A stretch of 64,000 nucleotides of DNA. It comes from Mesolinea sp040772305. Lineage in GTDB: Bacteria; Chloroflexota; Anaerolineae; Anaerolineales; Anaerolineaceae. A program made the position numbers and the translations under genes. This document shows, piece by piece, positions 8,939 through 17,746 of the stretch. The notes under the pieces are model-generated. The model made no database searches, had not been told where the DNA came from, and was given only the letters and a program-made list of their open reading frames with translations. The number at the start of each line of letters is the position of its first letter. Position 1 is the first letter of the stretch. The stretch spans positions 558,001 through 622,000 of the forward strand of contig JAXGYK010000001.1 in assembly GCA_040772305.1 (NCBI GenBank), read 5' to 3'.

Positions 8939-10138
8939 GTGAACCCAAGTATTCTTGCATCGATTCAGGAAAAAATCAAAAACCAGGAAGCCGAGATTGT
9001 TCAATTTATGCGCGAGATTTGCGCTATCCCCAGCATGGAAAGCCAGATCGGCCCGGTAGGCGAGCGCATCGCCGCCAAAATGCGCAAGCTCAAATTTGAT
9101 GAAGTGCGCTTTGATAAGATGGGCAACATTCTGGGCCGCATCGGCGACGGTCCCCGGACGATCGTTTTTGATTCGCATATCGACACGGTAGGCATCGGTG
9201 ACCCGCAGGAGTGGGAATGGGATCCCTTTCAAGGCAAGGTGGAAGATGGCGTGTTCTACGCACGCGGCGCCTGCGATGAAAAGGGCAGTACCCCGGGAAT
9301 GATCTACGGTATGGCCGCTGCGCGCGACCTGGGCTTGCTGGAAGGCTGGACAGCTTGGTACTTTGGGAACATGGAAGAGTGGTGCGACGGCATCGCCCCC
9401 AATACCTTTGTAGAGGTGGACCCTGGCATCCGGCCCGACTTCGTCATCATTGGCGAGCCCACAAAGATGAACGTGTATCGCGGGCATAAAGGCCGCATTG
9501 AACTCAAAGTAACTGCCAAGGGCGTCAGCGCCCATGCGGCCAGCAATCATGTAGGCATCAACGCCATCTACCTGCTTTTGCCGGTTATCGAAGGCATCAG
9601 CAAACTGGAGCCGCAACTTGGCGATGATCCCTTCCTGGGCAACGGCAAGATTACCGTAAGCGACATGGAAGTAAAAACCCCTTCAATCAATGCCGTACCC
9701 GATGAAGCAGTTATTTATATTGACCGCCGCATGACCTTTGGCGAAACAGAGGAAGAAGCCATCCGCCAGGTAGAAGCCTTAATCCCGGAAGAAAGCAAGG
9801 ATCGGGTAAGCGTAGAGCCCCTGTTTTACGATGAACCCAGCTATACCGGCTTTGTCTTCCCGGTTGAAAAGTATTTCCCGGCTTGGGTCATGCCCGAGGA
9901 CCACGATTTGGTGAAAGCAGGTCTGAAAGCCCGTGAAATGATCGGCTTCGAGCCTGCCCCGGCGGGAAAATGGGCCTTCAGTACCAATGGCATTTACTGG
10001 GCGGGCAAGGCCGGAATACCCTCAATTGGCTTTGGGCCCGGCGATGAAGTAACAGCCCATACCGTGCGCGACTGCGTCCCACTGGCCGATGTGGTCAAGG
10101 CCGCTGAGTTTTACGCGATCGTGCCCAGTTTACTCTGA
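8939..10138 (+). CDS. ygeY: YgeY-type M20 metallohydrolase (selenium-metabolism-linked)
   Basis: The 399-residue cytoplasmic enzyme belongs to the M20/ArgE/DapE zinc hydrolases, which cleave amide bonds of N-acyl or carbamoyl amino-acid derivatives. Zinc-site motifs are visible: DSHIDTVGIGD (about 79-89), then FYARGACDEKGS with the metal-bridging Asp, and GNMEEWCDG, where the catalytic Glu pair falls. A dimerisation domain begins around KGVSAHAASNHVG. The start is GTG at 8939 with AAAAGGAG eight bases upstream; an ATG five bases earlier runs into a stop at once. In other bacteria this gene adjoins ygeW in a purine/amide degradation cluster linked to selenium enzymes. Here the two are separated by an inserted methylase-nuclease module. 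Confidence 0.9.
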   Translation: MNPSILASIQEKIKNQEAEIVQFMREICAIPSMESQIGPVGERIAAKMRKLKFDEVRFDKMGNILGRIGDGPRTIVFDSHIDTVGIGDPQEWEWDPFQGKVEDGVFYARGACDEKGSTPGMIYGMAAARDLGLLEGWTAWYFGNMEEWCDGIAPNTFVEVDPGIRPDFVIIGEPTKMNVYRGHKGRIELKVTAKGVSAHAASNHVGINAIYLLLPVIEGISKLEPQLGDDPFLGNGKITVSDMEVKTPSINAVPDEAVIYIDRRMTFGETEEEAIRQVEALIPEESKDRVSVEPLFYDEPSYTGFVFPVEKYFPAWVMPEDHDLVKAGLKAREMIGFEPAPAGKWAFSTNGIYWAGKAGIPSIGFGPGDEVTAHTVRDCVPLADVVKAAEFYAIVPSLL

Positions 10139-10176
10139 AAGGTAATTGGCCCGAAAAGGCTTATTAAAGATCAAGA

Positions 10177-11028
10177 ATGTCGATAGATATTAGTTCTGTG
10201 AAGGTTGACCCATTTCTACGTTGGGCTGGAGGGAAAAGATGGTTAGTGCCTACCCTGCAAGAATTGCTAAAGGACTTCCCTTTAGAAAAATATTTTGAAC
10301 CATTCCTTGGCGGAGGTGCAATTTTTTTCAGTATTCAACCTAACAAGGCGTTTCTTTCAGATCTTAATGCTGATCTGATCAATGCTTATATTCAGGTGAA
10401 GGAAAATGTTGAGGAGGTAATTTCGGGCTTGTTAAGCCTAGAAAACTCAAGTCAAAAATATTATGAGGTTCGGGCTAGCACTGAGACCGATCCTCTGATT
10501 CGAGCCATCTACTTCATATTTCTGAACCATACATCATATAATGGACTTTATAGAGTAAATAATTCTGGAAAATATAATGTTCCTTACGGCAATAGAAGTA
10601 CGAAATTAATAAATACCAACAACATGAGGCGTGTGAGCATGGCATTACGACTTGCGGAGATTGAATGCATTTCATATGAGCACACGATCGATAATATTAG
10701 TGAGGGTGACCTAGTCTATTTAGATCCCCCGTACACTGTATCACATAATAGGAATGGATTTATTAAATACAATAAAAAGTTATTTAGCCTAGCGGATCAA
10801 TACAAATTGAGCAAGTTTATAGATCAAATCAAGCTTAAAGGAGCGTTTTATATTTTATCTAATGGAGCAAACGACAAGATATCAGAAATATTTCATAAAG
10901 ATGGCGATAATCTTATGACCGTGAAACGTTCGAGTGTAATAGGCGGAAAGAATGCAATAAGATCATCTGTCGAAGAATACTTATTTACGAACTTGCCTAG
11001 TAGAGGTGAAAGGTGGGTCCATGATTGA
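10177..11028 (+). CDS. DNA adenine methyltransferase, D12 (Dam/DpnM) class
   Basis: This 283-residue protein has the order of motifs of Dam-like alpha-class N6-adenine methyltransferases. The AdoMet-binding motif I is split between FLRWAGGKRWLVP (about residues 12-24) and YFEPFLGGGAIFF. The catalytic motif IV is YLDPPYTVS (about 183-191). Length matches Dam (about 280), so GATC or a related site is possible but not proven. The stop overlaps the start of the next gene in ATGATTGA, so the two are coupled. Codon use is much more AT-rich (many ATA, AGA, TTA codons) than in ygeY and ygeW on either side, pointing to horizontal transfer of the pair. Confidence 0.92.
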   Translation: MSIDISSVKVDPFLRWAGGKRWLVPTLQELLKDFPLEKYFEPFLGGGAIFFSIQPNKAFLSDLNADLINAYIQVKENVEEVISGLLSLENSSQKYYEVRASTETDPLIRAIYFIFLNHTSYNGLYRVNNSGKYNVPYGNRSTKLINTNNMRRVSMALRLAEIECISYEHTIDNISEGDLVYLDPPYTVSHNRNGFIKYNKKLFSLADQYKLSKFIDQIKLKGAFYILSNGANDKISEIFHKDGDNLMTVKRSSVIGGKNAIRSSVEEYLFTNLPSRGERWVHD

Positions 11029-13285
11029 ATATCCAGGTTTAGTTAGCGGCAAGGAGCTTAGAAAAGCATTGCTTCGGTTAAAGAATCCGTTTTTCAATAC
11101 CTCTGTTTACCCAGAGTCCGTTAACCGATATGTAGCTGATGGGTGGGAAGTTGAACGAGTTTTTAAAACCAAAACGCGACTAAAAAAACCAAAGCCTTTC
11201 GACCAGCTGTTTGAGGAAAATGTCTGGGTAACCATGTATTCTATGGGCTTCTCGAACATAAATAAAGATAGATCTTTCAAGGTCTACTTTGAGGACAGCA
11301 ATAATCTTTCCCAGCAGATTGATGTCTTTGCAGAGGATGAAGACGTCGTTCTGATAATAGAATGTAAAGCCTCAAAAACACCTGAGAACAAACAAAGCCT
11401 GAAGAAAGATATCGAGGCATTTTCTCAACAGAAAAGTAGAATACAAAATTTTATTCGGAAACATTCTCAACCCGGGACACGAGCAAAATTTATTTTCGCA
11501 ACTCGCAATTTCGTACTTTCAGAGAATGACAGATCCAGACTAGTCGATGAGGACATATATCATCTGGATGATACGAGGCTTACATATTTTGAAGATCTGA
11601 CAAAGCATCTTGGTTCAGCTGCAAGATATCAATTCTTAGGGAGTATTTTTGAGGGGCGAGAGATTCCAGGTCTTGATGTAACAATCCCAGCTGTTTCAGG
11701 AAAAATTGGTGGGCATTCGTTTTTTTCTTTCTCAATCGAGCCATCTACATTGTTAAAATTTAGCTACATATTGCATCGAAATGATGCAAATTCGAAAGAT
11801 ATGCCCACTTATCAACGAATGATAAGAAAGTCAAGACTGACTAGCATTTCAAAATTCATCAATGGTGGAGGCTATTTTCCGAACTCAATTATTATCAATA
11901 TCGATAACAACGGCAAAGATTTGAATTTTGATCTTTCTAGTTTGCAAAGCGATAATACCATCTCGAGAATTGGTATCCTTCATCTTCCAAAAAGATATAG
12001 ATCTGCATACATAATTGATGGTCAACATAGATTGTACGGATACGTAAACACACAATACAGATCAACCAATACGGTTCCTGTGGTTGCATTCGTTAATCTG
12101 GAGCAATCCGAACAGCTTAAACTGTTTATGGAAATAAATGAAAATCAAAAGAGCGTGCCAAAAAATTTAAGAAATACTTTGGAGGCCGATCTTTCATGGC
12201 ATTCAGAATCTCTGAAAAGAAGGATTGGAGCCTTAGAAACAAGACTTTCCGAACGTCTGGGCACGGATACCGACTCTCCCTTATACAATAAAATACTTAT
12301 TGGTGAGAATCCCCAAACAGCTACAAAATCGATCCGTCTCGAATCTATCAAGAAAGGACTGTCCAAAGGCAACTTTATTGGTAAAGCAGATGATTCTAAA
12401 TTAATTAGGCAGGGTTCATTCTTTGCTGGGACTATTGAGGCGACATACGAGAAGCTTTATCCGTTTTTACTCGAGTCGCTGATTTACGTGAAGCAAAATT
12501 CTAAAGGACTTAACCAAGGCGAGTTATTTACCACAAATCCTGGGATAGAAAGCCTAATCGCTGTGATCGGGGATGTCGTAGACACGGTTTGTAAAGCGGA
12601 AGCCAAACAGGTCTTGACTTGTACAACTGATGAATTAGTACATTCAGTTTCTTTCTATCTTGACCCACTCCTATTGTTCATTGACGAAATGCCCGAATCC
12701 CAACGACTCGAGCTAAGTAAATACTACGGAGCCGGTGGTCCCATCCGCTATCAGCGCACTTGGCAAAGAGAGATTTACAATGCGAGACATGAGTTCAAAC
12801 CAAATGGATTAGAGGAATATTGGAAAGAGCACAGTGCGGAAGTTTATCAATCTGCCGTCGCACTCGTAAAGGATATTGAAACAACGATGAAGAAAGAGTT
12901 CAAGTTGTTGCTTACAAATAAGTTCGGGGATAGATGGTTTATTCTTGGGCTTCCAAAAAATGTGTATGACGAGGCAAATAAACTCGCTAGCGACAAAAAT
13001 TATGAAGAACCAGACCAAGAAATTGATCCTTGGGATTGCATCGATTTAATTGATTACAGAAAAATTGCACTCAACGGTGGGAACTGGGGGAATATTTTTG
13101 AGAAGAGATATACCTATCCTCCAAGTATAAAGGGAAACGCTTCCAAGGCAGACAAGACTTCATGGATCGACAAATTGAATAGAATACGTAACACATTATT
13201 TCACCGATACAGTATTAAAGAGGAGGATTTTGATTTCCTGAAACAACTAGCCTTATGGATCAAGAATAGGGATAGCTTCGAGTAA
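11021..13285 (+). CDS. Large DGQHR-domain protein with nuclease-like N-terminus and HEPN-like C-terminus
   Basis: About 754 residues, starting at ATG 11021 inside the end of the methylase gene. Three parts are visible. Residues 1-200 contain QIDVFAED and LIIECKASK, giving D101-x12-E114-x-K116, the pattern of a PD-(D/E)XK nuclease core. The middle holds YIIDGQHRLYGY (DGQHR at 333-337) followed by FMEINENQKSVPKNL, the signature of the DGQHR/DndB-like superfamily. The last 45 residues read KLNRIRNTLFHRYSIKEED with R723-x4-H728, the catalytic motif of HEPN RNases, in an Swt1-like setting. The coupled adenine methylase suggests a restriction-modification or self/non-self sensing role. The DGQHR assignment is firm; the flanking domain calls are from motifs only. 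Confidence 0.75.
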   Translation: MIEYPGLVSGKELRKALLRLKNPFFNTSVYPESVNRYVADGWEVERVFKTKTRLKKPKPFDQLFEENVWVTMYSMGFSNINKDRSFKVYFEDSNNLSQQIDVFAEDEDVVLIIECKASKTPENKQSLKKDIEAFSQQKSRIQNFIRKHSQPGTRAKFIFATRNFVLSENDRSRLVDEDIYHLDDTRLTYFEDLTKHLGSAARYQFLGSIFEGREIPGLDVTIPAVSGKIGGHSFFSFSIEPSTLLKFSYILHRNDANSKDMPTYQRMIRKSRLTSISKFINGGGYFPNSIIINIDNNGKDLNFDLSSLQSDNTISRIGILHLPKRYRSAYIIDGQHRLYGYVNTQYRSTNTVPVVAFVNLEQSEQLKLFMEINENQKSVPKNLRNTLEADLSWHSESLKRRIGALETRLSERLGTDTDSPLYNKILIGENPQTATKSIRLESIKKGLSKGNFIGKADDSKLIRQGSFFAGTIEATYEKLYPFLLESLIYVKQNSKGLNQGELFTTNPGIESLIAVIGDVVDTVCKAEAKQVLTCTTDELVHSVSFYLDPLLLFIDEMPESQRLELSKYYGAGGPIRYQRTWQREIYNARHEFKPNGLEEYWKEHSAEVYQSAVALVKDIETTMKKEFKLLLTNKFGDRWFILGLPKNVYDEANKLASDKNYEEPDQEIDPWDCIDLIDYRKIALNGGNWGNIFEKRYTYPPSIKGNASKADKTSWIDKLNRIRNTLFHRYSIKEEDFDFLKQLALWIKNRDSFE

Positions 13286-13515
13286 TTAGAGCATTATCAG
13301 GCAAGAAGCTGGTATTAACCGAGATTAATTCTAAGAGTGAGCTAATCACAGCCTAGTGTGCAAATCTTGCTTAGATCGGTAATCGTGTTTCCGGTTGAAG
13401 TTGTTCGCTACAGACTAAGAAGGACCTCACTGACGTTTGAATCTTCCCTAGAGTAAACTAGTCTTGGTCTGTAGGCGTTATAATCACATAAACCTAAAAT
13501 CCCCTAGGAGAGACT

Positions 13516-14496
13516 ATGCAAACCTTCTTACATGGACGCGACCTGATCAGTGATCTGGATTTCTCAAAAGAAGAAGTGGAAACCGTTTTGGATGTGGCTT
13601 GGGACCTCAAGCGCAAACGCGCGCTCAATGAGCCCCACCCCTACCTGCGCGACAAAGTACTGGCGATGCTCTTTTTCTTCAGCAGTACCCGTACCCGCGG
13701 CAGCTTTGAAGCCGGCATGGCCCAGCTGGGCGGCCACGGTGCCTTTATCGAGAGCACTACCACCCAAATTTCGCATGGCGATACCGCGAAAGAGATCGGT
13801 CAGATCTATGGCCGTTACTTTGACGGCATTGCCATCCGTCATTGCGACTGGAAATTAGGTAATCCCTACCTCAACGAAGTGGCCAGGAACAGCCGCGTGC
13901 CTGTCCTGAACATGCAGTGCGATATTTATCATCCCTTCCAATGCCTTGCTGATCTGATGACGATCATGGAAAAGAAGGGCCGCGACCTGCGCAAGAAGCG
14001 TATTGTGGTCAGTTGGGCTTATGCAGCCAGCTATCTCAAACCGATCAGCGTGCCGCAAAGCCTCATCATCCAGATGCCGCGCTTCGGCATGGATGTTACG
14101 CTAGCCTACCCCAAGGGTTTTGAACTGATGCCTGATATCGTCCAGCAAGCCAAAGATGTGGCCAAGCGCTGGGGCACTTCTTTCGACATCACCAATGATA
14201 TGGACGAAGGCATGAAAGACGCCGATGTGGTCTATGCCAAAAGCTGGGGCCCGCTGATGACCACCGACGACCCCCAACAGGGCAAGATACTCCAGGATAG
14301 TCACAAGGATTGGATTATGGACCAGCGCCGTCTGGAATTAGCCAACCGCGATGCTATCTATATGCACCCCTTGCCCGCTGACCGCGATATTGAAGTGACC
14401 AATGAAGTCATTGATGGCCCGCAATCAGTTGTCTATGATGAGGCAGAGAACCGCCTGCACGCCCAAAAGGCTGTAATGGCGCTTACGATGAGTTAG
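13516..14496 (+). CDS. ygeW: YgeW-type knotted carbamoyltransferase
   Basis: A 326-residue cytoplasmic protein of the aspartate/ornithine carbamoyltransferase superfamily. The carbamoyl-phosphate loop reads FFSSTRTRGSFE (about residues 55-66). The phosphate-binding HPFQCLADL follows near 135, and the second-substrate segment is MHPLPADRDIEVT near 283. The DMDEGMKDADVVYAKSW region fits the YgeW group, whose physiological second substrate is not settled. AGGAGAG lies just before the ATG, and a TATAAT occurs at 13480-13485. It would have adjoined ygeY before the methylase-nuclease pair was inserted. A strong hairpin terminator follows the stop codon. Confidence 0.92.
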   Translation: MQTFLHGRDLISDLDFSKEEVETVLDVAWDLKRKRALNEPHPYLRDKVLAMLFFFSSTRTRGSFEAGMAQLGGHGAFIESTTTQISHGDTAKEIGQIYGRYFDGIAIRHCDWKLGNPYLNEVARNSRVPVLNMQCDIYHPFQCLADLMTIMEKKGRDLRKKRIVVSWAYAASYLKPISVPQSLIIQMPRFGMDVTLAYPKGFELMPDIVQQAKDVAKRWGTSFDITNDMDEGMKDADVVYAKSWGPLMTTDDPQQGKILQDSHKDWIMDQRRLELANRDAIYMHPLPADRDIEVTNEVIDGPQSVVYDEAENRLHAQKAVMALTMS

Positions 14497-14517
14497 CAGT
14501 AATAGCAACAGCATACA

Positions 14518-14547
14518 AACAAGGCCGGATAATTATCCAGCCTTGTT
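14518..14547 (+). terminator. Hairpin terminator after ygeW
   Basis: Arms 14518-14532 (AACAAGGCCGGATAA) and 14533-14547 are complementary over 15 bases with one mismatch and no spacer. The 3' side continues into TTTGATG, a weak T tract. It lies between convergent ygeW and mrr and could serve both. Confidence 0.65.
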
Positions 14548-14577
14548 TGATGAATTTACTTGGGTATTTGCCTGAGT

Positions 14578-15492
14578 TTACGACGCCTCAGAAAAATAAT
14601 CGTAATCGATGGTTTTAATCTCGTAGCTCACTTTGGTAGTTAGACCAACGCCATAGTCAATCATGAGATCGGTTAGCTGCTCACCATTGATCAATACAAT
14701 CTTTTGGCTGATTTCTTTAACAAATTCAAGCGCATTAGCGGAATACTGAGCTGTAGTGATAAACACACCTTTTTGCGCATGTTTTCCCAGCAATGCGCCT
14801 GCAAATTTTTGAATTTCAGGAGAACCAACCTTCTGATCAGGGTTCCACCTTTTTGCCTGGATGTAAATGCGGTCTAAGCCCAGCCGGTCCTGGTCAATGA
14901 TTCCATCAATACCCCCATCGCCAGACTGACCAACAGCGCGGGCAAGTTCTCGGATTGATCTTCCATATCCAAGCTTGGACAAGAGTTCCACAACCAAAAC
15001 TTCGAAGAAGCCGGGGGTGGCATTATAAACCACCTGAAGAAGCTCACCGGCCAGGTTTTTGCGAATCTCCTGATATGCGGCATCCAGTCTTTCCTCAGGA
15101 GTTAGTTCAGATTGCTCTTCTGGTTCTTCTATTTTTGGGCCTTTTTCGCTAATTTTTTTGAACGCGAGAAAATCTGGAAACTGTTTTAAATACGCATTAT
15201 CGACCCTACCGGGGTTTTGATCTAATACTTGTTTTCCTAACTCTGTCAATCTAAAACAGCCTCTTTCCGGATCTTCAAGCAAGCCTGCTTTCTTCAAATA
15301 GGTTCTTGCCCATCCAACTCGGTTATAAAAAACGGGCTGCGTCCCGCTTTCAATTAAGCTTGTTCTGTCTTCCTCACTAAGATTGAAATAGTTCGCGAGT
15401 TCTTCTACTGCCTGAGCAATTTTATGCGTTTTGCCATCTTCAGCGAACCTCAAAAGAGGTAACATAATATCTTGGTATCCAGGTATTCCCAT
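14578..15492 (-). CDS. mrr: Mrr-type modification-dependent restriction endonuclease
   Basis: A 304-residue protein with the two-domain Mrr architecture. An N-terminal winged-helix domain (Mrr_N; IMLPLLRFAEDGKTHKI to TELGKQVLDQNPG, about 8-95) is followed by a C-terminal Mrr catalytic domain (about 155-290). The catalytic domain shows SGDGGIDGIID and IYIQAKRW, that is Asp followed by Gln-x-Lys, the Mrr variant of the PD-(D/E)XK site. Mrr enzymes cut foreign DNA carrying methylated bases, including some N6-methyladenine contexts. The gene is convergent with ygeW, and GAGGGA precedes the start. Its closeness to a DNA adenine methylase gene is notable, because the two must be compatible in the same cell. 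Confidence 0.92.
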   Translation of the reverse strand: MGIPGYQDIMLPLLRFAEDGKTHKIAQAVEELANYFNLSEEDRTSLIESGTQPVFYNRVGWARTYLKKAGLLEDPERGCFRLTELGKQVLDQNPGRVDNAYLKQFPDFLAFKKISEKGPKIEEPEEQSELTPEERLDAAYQEIRKNLAGELLQVVYNATPGFFEVLVVELLSKLGYGRSIRELARAVGQSGDGGIDGIIDQDRLGLDRIYIQAKRWNPDQKVGSPEIQKFAGALLGKHAQKGVFITTAQYSANALEFVKEISQKIVLINGEQLTDLMIDYGVGLTTKVSYEIKTIDYDYFSEAS

Positions 15493-15538
15493 ATTCCCTC
15501 TCTATCCCTTAAATTGCCTTATCCAAAGGTTTAGAAGC

Positions 15539-16513
15539 TCAGTCTGTGTCCAATAGTTGTGCCCCAGGCCCAGGCTGGCTGGTATAAACTTTTTGGATAA
15601 AAGGCATGTGCTCCAATTGTGCAAGGAGCCAATCCACCTCATTTGCCAGACAGATCAAATGCACATTCGGCCCAGCGTCGACGGTACTGCAAACCGCGTG
15701 ACCCTCCTCGCGCCAGCGTTTGATGATCCATAAGAGAACTTCCGTATCCTTGGTCCAGTAGCGTAGGCTTGGTTCGCTGGTCCGCATCACAGCGTGCATC
15801 CATTCTGAGTCCGCTTCAACAACCGGGGCCAGGCGCTCAAAATCGCGCGTTAAGATAGCCGCCCGGGTTTCGCTTAAACGCTGTTCCACTCCATCCAGAC
15901 GCAAGGAATTCAGCGGTGAACTGTGAGCCAGCGCATGTCCTTCGGTGCTGCCGGTACTCTTATGTCCAGCTTCCAGCACAATAATCAAATCACAGATATC
16001 CCAGTGCTCTGGCGCAGCAATACTGATTGCATAACTGCTCTGGTCGTCCTGACCAGGGAGCCATTCCACGAAACCATGGGGTATCGAGCGGCAGGCCGAG
16101 CCCGAACCTCGGCGCGCCAAAGCCGAAAGTTCAGCTTCTTGCAGTTCCAGGCCTGCAGCAGCCGAAGCAGCCAGCGCCAAGGCAGCAAAAGCCGAAGCGC
16201 TGCTGGCAATTCCAGCACCAGCAGGGAAGTTATTCTTGCTTTCCACGCGTGCAGCCAGTTTCATATCTGCGCGTTGGCGGATGAGGTCCAGAAAGGCGCT
16301 TACCCTTGCCAGAGGCCCGCTTTGCTGAAGTTCACCGTTCAGCCAAAACTGGTCAGCTTCCAAAGCCATGTCAAAGCAAACGCTTGTACGTGTTTCCAGA
16401 CCTGCCAGATTAAACGAAAGCGAGCCGCTTAAGGGGAGCCGCAGGGAATTATTCCGGTTTCCCCAATACTTAATCAGGGCAATGTTGGGATGGGCAGCTG
16501 CACTGGCATACAT
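15539..16513 (-). CDS. mvaD: Diphosphomevalonate (or phosphomevalonate) decarboxylase
   Basis: This 324-residue GHMP-kinase-fold enzyme carries out the ATP-dependent decarboxylation of the mevalonate pathway. Diagnostic segments are HPNIALIKYWGNRN (about 8-21), the phosphate loop PAGAGIASSASAFAALA (about 97-113), RGSGSACRSIPHGFVEW (about 134-150) and CSTVDAGPN (about 278-286), with the catalytic Asp in the last. Chloroflexota are known to have a variant acting on mevalonate 5-phosphate rather than the diphosphate, so the substrate is open. The usual KYWGKR is KYWGNR here. There is no Shine-Dalgarno sequence; TACACT ends six bases before the ATG, suggesting a leaderless transcript. Confidence 0.88.
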   Translation of the reverse strand: MYASAAAHPNIALIKYWGNRNNSLRLPLSGSLSFNLAGLETRTSVCFDMALEADQFWLNGELQQSGPLARVSAFLDLIRQRADMKLAARVESKNNFPAGAGIASSASAFAALALAASAAAGLELQEAELSALARRGSGSACRSIPHGFVEWLPGQDDQSSYAISIAAPEHWDICDLIIVLEAGHKSTGSTEGHALAHSSPLNSLRLDGVEQRLSETRAAILTRDFERLAPVVEADSEWMHAVMRTSEPSLRYWTKDTEVLLWIIKRWREEGHAVCSTVDAGPNVHLICLANEVDWLLAQLEHMPFIQKVYTSQPGPGAQLLDTD

Positions 16514-16759
16514 GCTTAAAGTGTATCATGTGCGCAAATAAAATATTCCAGCTGCTCCCCTTTCCCTAAGCAGCAGCCTGATATTGCAGATCGCTATTAA
16601 GTACCTTGTGGCACTCTCAGGAATAGCACCGGGACAACAAGAAGAAAGCTGAAAACGTTTGCGCTACACAGGCCTGCGACTATAATTAATTTGGTACATT
16701 GAATCAAGTGTGTCGGCTGGAAACTGAGCAGTCAACAAACAGAATGAGGGAGAAGCAGA

Positions 16760-17746
16760 ATGGCTTGTTTATTCGGTCACAAGTGGAATGGTTGCATATG
16801 TGTAAAATGCGGTAAAACCCGCGACGAACAGCACAATTGGGATTTGTGCAAGGGCAAATGTAAGCATTGCGGTAAGCCATGCGTTGAGCAACATGACTGG
16901 GATGGCTGTACATGCAAGCGTTGTGGTAAAACTCGCGATGAGCAGCACAAATGGAACGGATATGTGTGTACCCAGTGTGGAAAAGTCTCTTTTGATAGGA
17001 TAACTGATCAAGCCACAATGGCTGATATTGTAAAAAAGTACAGATGGGAGAAAGATACTTACAAGAGCGTTGAAGCACTGGTTGATCGAATCACCGATCA
17101 AGCCTTGCTCGTGGATATGGCTGCCAATACTTATGACAGCTCCTTATCTCAAACCATTGTTAAGCGGATTTCTGACCAAGCTGTGCTGGCAAATATTGCA
17201 AAAACAAGTCTTAAGGATGTTGTTCGATACGAAGCAGTAAGGCAATTATCAGACCAGGAATTGCTTTCTGAGGTAATAAAAAGCGCAACGGGAGAGTTTA
17301 AGCAATACGCCACTGACAGATTAACGGAACTGTTCCCAGACAAGAGCTCAGAAATTAATAAGCTTTTGGCAGCCGCAGCTTATAACGGTAATTTGGAAAA
17401 GGTAATCAAGTATTTGGATTTAGGAGCAGACCCCAATGCTATCGGGGAAGCCACAACCACCGCGCTGGGTTGGGCTTCTTATAACGGAGCGCTTGAGGTA
17501 GCGGAAGTATTAATTAAGAAAGGGGCAGATGTCAACAAATCCAATAGAGATGGAGAAACACCATTAATGTCTGCTGCTAAGAATGGCCATACAGCTATTG
17601 TGGAGCTCTTAATTAAGAGCGGCGCAAACATTAATGCGGTTGATAATTTGGGTTCTTCTGCCGTAAGATACGCATATCGAAAAGGGCGAAGCAATATGGT
17701 GGAATTATTGGTGTCGAGAGGCGGTAAATATTTGGGAGCCAAATAA
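16760..17746 (+). CDS. Zinc-knuckle, HEAT-like and ankyrin repeat protein
   Basis: A 328-residue protein with three kinds of repeat. Residues 1-78 hold tandem Cys/His units of the form HxWxxCxCxxCGKxRxEQH (for example CVKCGKTRDEQHNW, CKRCGKTRDEQHKW), probably zinc-binding knuckles. Residues about 80-190 repeat a unit starting DRITDQA, RISDQAVLANIA and RQLSDQELLSEV, a HEAT-like helical array. Residues about 205-325 are ankyrin repeats (ADPNAIGEATTTALGWASYNG, DGETPLMSAAKNGHTAIVELL, each shorter than a full repeat). No signal peptide is seen, so it is cytoplasmic and likely a protein-binding scaffold. No enzyme domain is visible. Function unknown. Confidence 0.8.
   Translation: MACLFGHKWNGCICVKCGKTRDEQHNWDLCKGKCKHCGKPCVEQHDWDGCTCKRCGKTRDEQHKWNGYVCTQCGKVSFDRITDQATMADIVKKYRWEKDTYKSVEALVDRITDQALLVDMAANTYDSSLSQTIVKRISDQAVLANIAKTSLKDVVRYEAVRQLSDQELLSEVIKSATGEFKQYATDRLTELFPDKSSEINKLLAAAAYNGNLEKVIKYLDLGADPNAIGEATTTALGWASYNGALEVAEVLIKKGADVNKSNRDGETPLMSAAKNGHTAIVELLIKSGANINAVDNLGSSAVRYAYRKGRSNMVELLVSRGGKYLGAK

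Noticed and set aside
8870..9616. A 248-codon frame on the minus strand
   Set aside because: It is antisense to ygeY with no start signal or family motif.
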